Shown here: positions 1 to 4,818 of the stretch, piece by piece | How positions within the stretch are numbered: the first letter of the stretch is position 1 | Layout: each line of letters starts with the position of its first letter | From: Candidatus Nitrosopumilus sp. | Lineage (GTDB): Archaea > Thermoproteota > Nitrososphaeria > Nitrososphaerales > Nitrosopumilaceae | Length of the DNA: 6,060 bases | Assembly (NCBI GenBank): GCA_029941825.1 | Contig: JAPYTM010000031.1 | Coordinates: 1-6,060 of the forward strand | Reading direction: 5' to 3' | The notes under the pieces: generated by a model | What the model was told of the DNA's origin: nothing | Databases searched by the model: none | What the model saw: the letters and a program-made list of their open reading frames with translations, nothing else | Made by a program: the position numbers and the translations under genes

Positions 1-336
1 GTGTCAGGTCCTGCAGTAAATAAAAAATTTGAGAATGTTACAAATTTAGGATTTGTGGATAATTTACATGAATTAATTTTTGCATCAGATTTGTTAATTT
101 CCATGGCTGGAAAATCAACAATAGATGAGGCTAATTTCTATGGAACACCATCCATATTCATTCCTATAAAAGGTCATTTTGAACAAGAAGATAATGCAAA
201 ACAAGAAGGATTTGTTTTTGAGGATATCAATAGACTAGATGTATTAATTTTAGAAAGACTCGAACACAAAAGAAGCCAAGTAAACAATAATGGTGCAAAA
301 AATGCAGCAGATATTATTAGAAAATTTATTCAATAA
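1..336 (+). CDS. MurG-like glycosyltransferase, C-terminal part (partial)
   Basis: This is the C-terminal end of a GT-B fold glycosyltransferase of the MurG / glycosyltransferase family 28 type, which transfers a sugar (often GlcNAc) from a UDP-sugar. About 111 residues are visible. The diagnostic stretch runs from about residue 29 to 67: a hydrophobic 'SDLLIS' strand, then MAGKSTIDEA, then YGTPSIFIPI, then a Gln/Glu-rich segment ending in DNA. It matches the family's nucleotide-sugar-binding region (aDxxIsraGxxTixE...gxPxixiP...Q..NA). The reading frame is open from base 1. The GTG at base 1 would give a protein without the N-terminal Rossmann domain, so the gene almost certainly begins before the window. 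The acceptor is unknown; archaea lack murein, so a role in surface glycan or protein glycosylation is an inference. The aspartate kinase gene starts 42 bp downstream on the same strand. Confidence 0.75.
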   Translation: MSGPAVNKKFENVTNLGFVDNLHELIFASDLLISMAGKSTIDEANFYGTPSIFIPIKGHFEQEDNAKQEGFVFEDINRLDVLILERLEHKRSQVNNNGAKNAADIIRKFIQ

Positions 337-378
337 TCAAATGCTTAATAGATGGCCAGTGGGTTTTAACAAGTTATC

Positions 379-1794
379 ATGACAAAGTTAGTAGTAGCAA
401 AGTTTGGCGGAAGTGCAATAGGTGTAGATGGTGTATTTATTCCAGAAATTATTAAACGAATTAATGATTTGAAAAAAGATTCTAAAGTAATAGCTGTGTT
501 TTCTGCTCCACAAACAATGTACAATGGAAAAAAATGTTCACTTACGGATGTAGTTTTAGAACAAGGAAAAAATGCAGAAAATGGGATTATTCCAACTTTA
601 GATATTATAAAATCAACTTATCAAAAAATTTTAGGAATGGTTAATTTAGAAAATAAGGAAAATTGTAAAAATGCTATTGATTCACATCTAGAAAAAGCAC
701 AAAAAGCACTGGATGAAGCATTTGAAAACAAAGAATTCATAGATGAAATACGTTCAAGAGCACTAGCATTTTCAGGAGAAATTTTGATGTCTCATGTAAT
801 GAATTACATTCTAAGAAGTAATAGCATCAAAGTAGACGCTGTAAAATTTGAAGATTGGCCAATTATTACAGATAACAACATAGAATCTACAAATTTTCTC
901 ACTGCAGAATCAAGGAATAAAATGGGTAAAATTTCAGAATTAGTGGAAAAAAATCAAGTAGTTACTATTGGCGGATTTATTGGAAAGACAGAAGAAAACA
1001 TTACAACCACGTATGAAAGGGGTGGATCAGATAGGACTGCAGCTGATCTAGGAATTTTATTTCATAAGAAATACGAAACTTGTATAGATTTTGAAAAAGA
1101 CAGTGCCGTAGTTTCTGCAGATCCAAAAATTGTTGATTCTGGATTAAGAGAAGTAAATCAATTATCATACAATGAAGCTAGATTAGCTGGAATGTTTGGA
1201 ATGAAAATTTTGGATCCTATTGCAATTAAAGAAATTGTGGAAAATGGAGTTGATATGCCAATAATAGTTACAAATATGAAAAATCCAGAAAAAATAACTA
1301 TAATTAAGAGAGTATTAGGTGAGCAAAAAGGACACCCAATAAAAATAGTCACAGGAAAAGAAAATTGTGCAATTTTTAGAATTGAAACAAATTCTATTCA
1401 AAAATTACTTACATCGTTAGAAAAAGACAAACGTTACAGTGAATTTATAATTTTATCACCGTTTACAAAAGATGGAATTGGATTTTCTAGAATATTATTT
1501 TTAGATGGAGATTATGTAAAAAGAAATGAAAAATACTTGTTAGGATTTGATTCTCTTGCTACAATTACATACAACAGAGGAGTAATCACATTGATCGGTG
1601 ATGAAATGTGGAGAGTTCAACAAGTTGTTTCAAGAACTAGTGCAAAAATTGGTGAATCTGGATTAAACATTTTGAATATGGATGCACAAGAAGAAACTTC
1701 ACGAATAATTATTGTTGTAGAAGATGCAGAAAACAACATAAGAAAAGCAATTAATGCAATTCACCAAGAAATTATAAAAATCAATTTTATTTAA
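379..1794 (+). CDS. Aspartate kinase (divergent, with C-terminal ACT domains)
   Basis: Phosphorylates L-aspartate to 4-phospho-aspartate, the first step toward lysine, threonine, methionine and isoleucine. At 471 aa it has the usual length of archaeal monofunctional aspartokinases. The N-terminal amino-acid-kinase domain (about 1-310) shows KFGGSAIG at 8-15 (family KFGGTSVG), FSGEILMS at 131-138, GGFIG at 198-202, RGGSDRTAADLG at 214-225, SADPKIV at 246-252 and a family-like MKILDP at 275-280. Two ACT-type regulatory segments follow (about 322-395 and 400-470; the second has the GVITLIGDEMW strand and an SGLNILNM turn), which suggests allosteric feedback by an amino acid. The segment before SADP reads FEKDSAVV, where most family members have a TDVDGVY-like motif, so the nucleotide site is divergent. 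The ATG at 379 is chosen because KFGG begins at residue 8. TTAATA (345-350) could serve as a TATA box, or the gene may share the upstream transcript. Exact substrate specificity is less certain than family membership. Confidence 0.88.
   Translation: MTKLVVAKFGGSAIGVDGVFIPEIIKRINDLKKDSKVIAVFSAPQTMYNGKKCSLTDVVLEQGKNAENGIIPTLDIIKSTYQKILGMVNLENKENCKNAIDSHLEKAQKALDEAFENKEFIDEIRSRALAFSGEILMSHVMNYILRSNSIKVDAVKFEDWPIITDNNIESTNFLTAESRNKMGKISELVEKNQVVTIGGFIGKTEENITTTYERGGSDRTAADLGILFHKKYETCIDFEKDSAVVSADPKIVDSGLREVNQLSYNEARLAGMFGMKILDPIAIKEIVENGVDMPIIVTNMKNPEKITIIKRVLGEQKGHPIKIVTGKENCAIFRIETNSIQKLLTSLEKDKRYSEFIILSPFTKDGIGFSRILFLDGDYVKRNEKYLLGFDSLATITYNRGVITLIGDEMWRVQQVVSRTSAKIGESGLNILNMDAQEETSRIIIVVEDAENNIRKAINAIHQEIIKINFI
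1772..1779 (+). promoter_or_regulatory. TATA box for the 1801 element
   Basis: TTATAAAA lies inside the last codons of the aspartate kinase gene. Its centre is about 26 bp upstream of base 1801, the normal archaeal TATA-to-start distance. It predicts transcription starting at about GTGTGG (1801). The assignment is inferred from spacing; an AT-rich coding region could produce such a match by chance. Confidence 0.45.
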
Positions 1795-1800
1795 TGAAAA

Positions 1801-1912
1801 GTGTGGCGTTCCGGTTTTTACACCAGTGCAGCCATCATGGGTTTATTCTTGGACCGTTATCTAGATTCAGTCCGGCGTTACCCAAAACATGCGATACTAC
1901 AACTTACACTTT
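1801..1912 (+). ncRNA. Candidate structured non-coding RNA, about 110 nt
   Basis: This stretch is about 46% G+C by hand count (51 of 110), clearly above the AT-rich genes around it, which is typical of stable RNAs in AT-rich genomes. It is preceded by a TATA box about 26 bp upstream and followed by a T-rich stretch (TTTCTAGTATTT). Visible pairings are modest: GGAC (1851-1854) with GTCC (1870-1873), extendable by two G-U pairs; GTGT at 1801-1804 with ACAC at either 1820-1823 or 1906-1909; and GGGT (1839-1842) with ACCC (1880-1883). I tested it against 5S rRNA (no CCGAAC / GAAGUUAAG loop C signature on either strand), tRNA, SRP RNA, RNase P, C/D-box and H/ACA RNAs, and none fits. The minus strand also ends in a TTTT run (complement of 1797-1800), so strand is not certain. 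The competing reading is the 40-codon ORF listed separately. Confidence 0.4.
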
Positions 1913-1923
1913 CTAGTATTTAG
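1801..1923 (+). CDS. Possible 40-aa leaderless small ORF (GTG start)
   Basis: The same stretch reads as an uninterrupted ORF of 40 codons from GTG at 1801 to TAG at 1921-1923. The product begins MWRSGFYTSAAIMGLF and continues with an Arg/Tyr-rich segment containing RYLDSVRRYPKH. The GTG falls almost exactly 26 bp after a TATA box, so a leaderless mRNA would start with this codon. G+C by codon position falls from first to third (roughly 50, 45 and 38%), as real genes in AT-rich genomes do. Against it: four of its Arg codons are CGT/CGG while neighbouring genes mainly use AGA, only one Lys is present, and a random stretch of this composition stays open for 40 codons about 15% of the time. I recognise no family. 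The element may be a small protein, an RNA, or both. Confidence 0.33.
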   Translation: MWRSGFYTSAAIMGLFLDRYLDSVRRYPKHAILQLTLSSI

Positions 1924-1925
1924 AG

Positions 1926-1943
1926 CTGATCTGTATAGATCAG
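1926..1943. terminator. Perfect hairpin between convergent genes
   Basis: CTGATCT, loop GTAT, AGATCAG: a perfect 7-bp stem with a 4-nt loop. Its right arm overlaps the stop codon (complement of 1940-1942) of the minus-strand membrane protein. It sits where the plus-strand 1801 element and that gene converge. There is no long T-run directly after it on either strand, so it may act as a bidirectional 3'-end structure or transcript stabiliser rather than a classic terminator. Confidence 0.4.
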
Positions 1944-2158
1944 ACAACTATACGCTCAGATACATACCAAAGAATAATTCCAATTCCAATAACAGTGTAC
2001 CACTTGAAATTTTTCTTATTTATAAAAATATTTGCTGAAGCCAATTCATCATCTTTAGTTACTGCCAAGCGAATCTTTCGCATTTCAAATGCCTGTCCAA
2101 CTAATCCAATTACAAGTAATGCAATTGCAATAAAACCAAAAGTCCACTCCATGCCCAA
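1940..2158 (-). CDS. Small two-helix membrane protein, unknown function
   Basis: A 72-residue protein with a hydrophobic segment at about 4-22 (FGFIAIALLVIGLVG) and a second at about 53-67 (WYTVIGIGIILWYV). A charged, mostly basic linker of about 30 residues lies between them (EMRKIRLAVTKDDELA...INKKNFK). By the positive-inside rule both ends would face outward, with the linker in the cytoplasm. No catalytic motif or known family is recognised. Its size and shape resemble small accessory membrane proteins, but nothing shows a partner. Starting at the ATG at 2158 puts Met1 about 8 nt after a start site predicted from the TATA element at 2190-2195; Met3 is an alternative start. The gene is divergent from the aminotransferase gene, with 90 bp between them, and convergent with the 1801 element. 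The plus-strand reading of the same DNA is a shadow. Confidence 0.7.
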   Translation of the reverse strand: MGMEWTFGFIAIALLVIGLVGQAFEMRKIRLAVTKDDELASANIFINKKNFKWYTVIGIGIILWYVSERIVV

Positions 2159-2189
2159 ATTAATGGTTTGTGTGATATGTAGTTTTCAA

Positions 2190-2195
2190 TTTAAA
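2190..2195 (-). promoter_or_regulatory. TATA box for the small membrane protein gene
   Basis: On the minus strand, TTTAAA within a TTTTTTTAAATTG tract is centred about 34 bp before the ATG at 2158. That predicts a transcript starting near 2166, with a leader of about 8 nt. The call rests on spacing and base composition. Confidence 0.45.
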
Positions 2196-2218
2196 AAAAC
2201 TGAATAAAAAAATAATTC

Positions 2219-2226
2219 TTTAAATT
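2219..2226 (+). promoter_or_regulatory. TATA box of the aminotransferase gene (leaderless)
   Basis: TTTAAATT centred at about 2222.5 is 26 bp upstream of the A of the ATG at 2249. This predicts that transcription begins at or within a base of the start codon, giving a leaderless mRNA. No Shine-Dalgarno-like sequence precedes the ATG; the upstream bases are the pyrimidine-rich TTTTTTCCCTCTCCT. Confidence 0.6.
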
Positions 2227-2248
2227 AGTAGAGTTTTTTCCCTCTCCT

Positions 2249-3163
2249 ATGAAAGAAGTTGGTAAAATATGGATGAATGGGAAACTAGTGCCATTCAAAG
2301 ATGCCAAAGTTCATGTACTGACTCATGCATTACATTATTCCACATCAATCTTTGAAGGAATCAGATGTTATAACACACCAAAGGGTCCTGCAATATTTAG
2401 ACTACCAGAACATGTTGATAGATTTTTTAAATCTGCAAAATTGTATTCGATGAAAATGCAATTCTCAAAAAAAGAAATTTCAAACGCTATTGTAAAAACC
2501 GTAAATTCTAGTAAACTCAAAGAATGTTACATTAGACCATTAGCATACTATGGTTATGGAACAATGGGGTTAACTCCTACTCAAAATAAAGTAGATATTT
2601 CAATTGCATGTTGGGAATGGAATATGGGGGAGTCAAAAGCTGGTAAATTTTCTGGTGCAAAATGTAAAGTATCAAGTTGGATAAAGATTGATTCAAGATC
2701 CCAACCAATGCAAGCAAAAGCAGCATCAAACTATGCAAATGCAGCACTTGCAAGAATGGAAGCATTAGAAAATGGTTATGATGAAGCAATAATGTTAAAT
2801 TTTCATGGAAAAGTTGCAGAAGGAAGTGCTGAAAATATTTTTGTTGTCAAAGACGATATTATTCAAACACCTCCACTTTCTGCAGGTGGATTGGAAGGAA
2901 TTACAAGAGATGCAATAATCCAAATTATTGAGGCAAATGGTGGTTTTGTAATTGAACGAGATTTGGAAAGAGATGATCTCTATACAGCTAATGAAATTTT
3001 TATGACAGGTACTGCTGCAGAAGTAAAATCAGTAACACAAATCGATAAAGTGAAGATTGGAAATGGAAAAATGGGCAGTATCACAAAGGCATTACAAAAA
3101 TCATTTACAGATGTAGTCATGAGTAAAGATGAGAGATTCATGCCTTGGTTGACATTTATCTAA
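2249..3163 (+). CDS. ilvE: Branched-chain amino acid aminotransferase
   Basis: A fold-type IV PLP-dependent aminotransferase that interconverts branched-chain 2-oxo acids and valine, leucine or isoleucine using glutamate. Its 304 aa match the IlvE length of about 300. Visible landmarks are HYSTSIFEGIRCY at 29-41, the family's N-terminal signature; YIRPLAYYGYG at 94-104; the PLP-binding lysine K157 in QAKAASNYANA; VAEGSAENIFVV at 189-200, whose Glu sits where the family's PLP-ring-nitrogen-binding Glu lies; LEGITRD at 215-221; and MTGTAAEV at 252-259, which contributes to the phosphate cup. It is complete, with all key residues present. D-amino-acid transaminase and aminodeoxychorismate lyase share the fold, but length and the EGIRCY / KAASNY motifs favour IlvE. 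The gene is leaderless from its own TATA box. A Cys-rich mini-gene follows on the same strand. Confidence 0.93.
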   Translation: MKEVGKIWMNGKLVPFKDAKVHVLTHALHYSTSIFEGIRCYNTPKGPAIFRLPEHVDRFFKSAKLYSMKMQFSKKEISNAIVKTVNSSKLKECYIRPLAYYGYGTMGLTPTQNKVDISIACWEWNMGESKAGKFSGAKCKVSSWIKIDSRSQPMQAKAASNYANAALARMEALENGYDEAIMLNFHGKVAEGSAENIFVVKDDIIQTPPLSAGGLEGITRDAIIQIIEANGGFVIERDLERDDLYTANEIFMTGTAAEVKSVTQIDKVKIGNGKMGSITKALQKSFTDVVMSKDERFMPWLTFI

Positions 3164-3204
3164 TTTTCCATGAAGTTTTTTACCCACAAAAATGCTCAAA
3201 GATT

Positions 3205-3366
3205 ATGGATTCATGTGCTACAGGTGATACTCAGGAAATTTGCTGGTTTTGTAGAAAAGGACGTCATGAAGACTGTATGAAGGAAATTCCAACACAAGGA
3301 AAATCAGATGGACCACATGATTGTACATTTGATACAAAACTTATTCCATGTAAATGTCAGCACTAA
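3205..3366 (+). CDS. 53-aa Cys/His-rich mini-protein, probable metal binder
   Basis: A 53-residue protein with seven Cys (4, 13, 16, 24, 40, 49, 51) and three His (21, 38, 53). The core ICWFCRKGRHEDC gives C-x2-C-x4-H-x2-C, and the C-terminus gives CKCQH. The dense Cys/His spacing suggests one or two structural zinc sites (zinc-ribbon-like) or another metal centre. It has no signal peptide, so it should be cytoplasmic. I recognise no named family. The frame is open further upstream to a TTG at 3145, inside the end of the aminotransferase gene. I prefer the ATG at 3205 because the extension (YLIFHEVFYPQK) lacks the Cys-rich character and ATG is the stronger start. A T-rich stretch at 3175-3182 could be its promoter, or it may be read through from the aminotransferase 41 bp upstream. 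Confidence 0.65.
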   Translation: MDSCATGDTQEICWFCRKGRHEDCMKEIPTQGKSDGPHDCTFDTKLIPCKCQH

Positions 3367-3392
3367 ACAATTAATATCAAATAGAGTAATGT

Positions 3393-3962
3393 ATGAAAAA
3401 CTCTATGAGTTACAATAGAGAATTTTGGGATAAATATACAAATGAAAATGAAGCCAGGTATAATGAAGAATTTGCAAAATTTACAAGAGATTTGGCTATA
3501 TCATTACGCTGCACAAGTGTTTTAGAAATTGGATGTGGAACAGGTATTGATTTAAGACTATTTCCTGAAACATTCCAAATTCACGGAATTGATCTTAATG
3601 ATAATGCATTGAAAATAGCAAAAGAAAAACATTCGAGTGTGAATTTTAGAAATGGATCCATTACAAACTTACCATTTGAAGATTCGTCAATTGATTTTGT
3701 TTTTACACATCAACTTTTGAATTATTTGGACGATGATACAGTTGAGAAAGGAATTGCTGAAATGTACAGAGTAGCTGGAAAATACATAATGAATTGTGAA
3801 AAATTTGAAGAAAATGAAAAACAAATTGATGAAAATCATAAATTTCGTAATATGCATAAGAAATGGATTAACTATAAAGTAAAAATTGTAAGTGATGTGG
3901 ATATGCATGAAGATATAGAACCAGATAAACCTAGATTCACTTTACTAAAAAAAATTATTTAA
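3393..3962 (+). CDS. Class I SAM-dependent methyltransferase
   Basis: A 189-residue Rossmann-fold methyltransferase (Methyltransf_11/25 type). SAM-binding motif I is SVLEIGCGTGIDL at 42-54. The acidic end of strand 2 is HGIDLNDNAL at 64-73, where Asp should bind the ribose. Motif III/IV is NLPFEDSSIDFVFTHQLLNYL at about 92-112. The opening FWDKYTNENEARYNEEF resembles the entry region of methylases associated with nonulosonic-acid or surface-sugar clusters (TIGR03587 type); this is a pattern impression, not a search result. The C-terminus is short and has no obvious substrate domain. The substrate is unknown. ATG at 3393 is the first start; Met5 (3405) is possible, and TTAATATC at 3369-3376 could be a TATA element. 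It converges with the tRNA-Lys gene and ends 23 bp from it. Confidence 0.85.
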   Translation: MKNSMSYNREFWDKYTNENEARYNEEFAKFTRDLAISLRCTSVLEIGCGTGIDLRLFPETFQIHGIDLNDNALKIAKEKHSSVNFRNGSITNLPFEDSSIDFVFTHQLLNYLDDDTVEKGIAEMYRVAGKYIMNCEKFEENEKQIDENHKFRNMHKKWINYKVKIVSDVDMHEDIEPDKPRFTLLKKII

Positions 3963-3963
3963 A

Positions 3964-3985
3964 TCTAAATTTTAAAATTAGAAAG
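3964..3985. terminator. AT-rich convergent terminator region
   Basis: The 23 bp between the methyltransferase stop and the tRNA 3' end contain the perfect AT palindrome AATTTTAAAATT (3968-3979). On the minus strand this gives CTTTCTAATTTT right after the tRNA, a T-rich tract of the kind archaeal RNA polymerase uses for termination. On the plus strand it gives a T4 run just past the methyltransferase stop. A shared bidirectional terminator is inferred. Confidence 0.5.
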
Positions 3986-4059
3986 CGGGTCTAGAGGGAT
4001 TCGGACCCTCGACAACCGGATTAAGAGTCCGGTGCGCTACCTGGCTGCGCCATAAACCC
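3986..4059 (-). tRNA. tRNA-Lys (anticodon CTT)
   Basis: A complete 74-nt cloverleaf on the minus strand. Acceptor GGGTTTA pairs with TAGACCC (one G-T pair). The D stem is GCGC/GCGC with loop AGCCAGGTA, which contains the conserved GG. Anticodon stem CCGGA/TCCGG closes a 7-nt loop CTCTTAA, giving anticodon CTT (4025-4023), which reads the lysine codon AAG. The variable loop is TTGTC, the T stem GAGGG/CCCTC, and the discriminator G. There is no intron. CCA is not encoded (the next bases are CTTTC), as is common in archaea. The T-loop reads TCCGAAT: position 55 (base 4004) is C instead of the near-universal T, which is listed as a finding. Confidence 0.95.
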
Positions 4060-4083
4060 ATTAAAATCGATAAGCCCAGAGTT

Positions 4084-4091
4084 GTTATTAA
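4084..4091 (-). promoter_or_regulatory. TATA box of tRNA-Lys
   Basis: On the minus strand TTAATAAC lies about 28 bp upstream of the tRNA 5' end at 4059, the expected archaeal TATA position for a transcript starting at or just before the mature tRNA. The palindrome AATCTTAAGATT (4090-4101) abuts and slightly overlaps it on the upstream side. Confidence 0.5.
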
Positions 4092-4118
4092 TCTTAAGAT
4101 TGTAAAATAAAGGAAAAT

Positions 4119-4730
4119 TTAGTTTTGTGGTTTAGTTTCAATTTCATTGTACTTTTCAATGATTGCTGTAAGTACAGTTGAAACTGGAACATCGTTCATT
4201 TTTTTCTTTTCTGCAATGAGTTTTTTGTATGCATCTAATGTGATATATACAGGGATTGAGCCGTTCCCTTCAAGTAAACCTCTAACATTGTAAAGAGCTG
4301 TTTCCATTCCTTTCTCAGCAGATTTTGCGAATTTTGCTTTATCCAAAATTGCACCTAGTGGACCAAATGGCATTGCATAATCTACAGACATTGTGACTCT
4401 AGTAAGATTATCACCTAATGATTTGAATTCATTAGTAATTTGCCATCTCTTAAACGGACCTTTGAATTGTTTTGCAACAATTTTTTCATTTCTAACAAAT
4501 TCAGTTGTCTCACAATCCCACTCTAAACGTTTACCGCTAAAGTCACCAATAATTCTAAATGTTGTACCTACACCCATTCCTTCCTTAATGTCCATAGGAA
4601 TTACAGTCATACCTACTGTGTCATTTTTGATTTGATCAGAAACGTGTTCTGGTCTTGCAAAGTAAGTAAAAACACTATCTACAGGTATTTTGATATCAAT
4701 TGATTTTGTTACAATGGTCAATTGTACCAT
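4119..4730 (-). CDS. SRPBCC (START-like) domain protein with ribbon-helix-helix-like tail
   Basis: A 203-residue cytoplasmic protein with no signal peptide. Residues about 5-155 look like the SRPBCC / polyketide-cyclase-like fold: strand TKSIDIKIPVDSVFTYFARPEHV at the start, a GMGVGTTFRIIGDFSGKRLEW hairpin in the middle, alternating beta strands to about 120 (TRVTMSVDYAMPFGPLG), then a long C-terminal helix (KFAKSAEKGMETALYNVRGLLE) as in the helix-grip fold. This fold has a deep cavity for lipids or other hydrophobic ligands; the ligand cannot be told here. Residues about 158-195 differ: SIPVYITLDAYKKL, then VPVSTVLTAIIEKY, which follows the strand-helix-helix pattern of ribbon-helix-helix proteins. 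The start is the ATG at 4730; the next Met (41) would cut into the domain. A TTTAAA element (4747-4752, minus) lies about 20 bp upstream, slightly close for a leaderless start. It is divergent from the 4819 gene. Confidence 0.75.
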   Translation of the reverse strand: MVQLTIVTKSIDIKIPVDSVFTYFARPEHVSDQIKNDTVGMTVIPMDIKEGMGVGTTFRIIGDFSGKRLEWDCETTEFVRNEKIVAKQFKGPFKRWQITNEFKSLGDNLTRVTMSVDYAMPFGPLGAILDKAKFAKSAEKGMETALYNVRGLLEGNGSIPVYITLDAYKKLIAEKKKMNDVPVSTVLTAIIEKYNEIETKPQN

Positions 4731-4762
4731 GTCTTGCCAATAAGGATTTAAAGGTTTTGAAG

Positions 4763-4774
4763 ATTTTCGAAAAT
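4763..4774. promoter_or_regulatory. Perfect 12-bp palindrome between divergent promoters (operator candidate)
   Basis: ATTTTCGAAAAT is a perfect 12-bp inverted repeat in the 88-bp spacer between the SRPBCC gene and the 4819 gene. It lies upstream of both candidate TATA elements (4747-4752 minus, 4789-4796 plus), where one dimeric regulator could affect both genes. AT richness raises the chance of a random match. Confidence 0.35.
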
Positions 4775-4788
4775 AAATTGATTTACAA

Positions 4789-4796
4789 TATATTTA
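4789..4796 (+). promoter_or_regulatory. TATA box fixing the TTG start at 4819
   Basis: TATATTTA is centred at about 4792.5, which is 26 bp upstream of the TTG at 4819. The spacing predicts a leaderless transcript beginning at the TTG and decides the start of the exported protein, which has no suitable in-frame ATG ahead of its signal peptide. Confidence 0.55.
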
Positions 4797-4818
4797 TCGA
4801 ATTTCTAAGATATCTAAA

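Noticed and set aside
1158..1352. 64-residue minus-strand frame inside aspartate kinase
   Set aside because: Shadow of a well-supported kinase domain, with low-complexity Ile/Phe-rich content.
1801..1912. 5S rRNA gene
   Set aside because: Length and GC content fit, but neither strand carries the conserved loop C signature (CCGAAC ... GAAGUUAAG) or a convincing terminal helix.
1995..2207. 70-residue plus-strand reading frame
   Set aside because: It is antisense to the two-helix membrane protein, whose composition, start context and promoter are better.
2577..2789. 70-residue minus-strand frame inside ilvE
   Set aside because: Antisense to the region containing the PLP-binding lysine; Leu/His-rich composition typical of a shadow frame.
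3687..3908. 73-residue minus-strand frame within the methyltransferase gene
   Set aside because: Phe/Ile-rich antisense reading of a gene with clear SAM-binding motifs.
4090..4101. Palindrome AATCTTAAGATT as an operator upstream of tRNA-Lys
   Set aside because: It overlaps the region between the SRPBCC gene's 3' end and the tRNA TATA box in very AT-rich DNA. tRNA genes are rarely operator-controlled, and nothing else supports it.
4393..4635. 80-residue plus-strand frame within the SRPBCC gene
   Set aside because: Antisense shadow with no recognisable motif.
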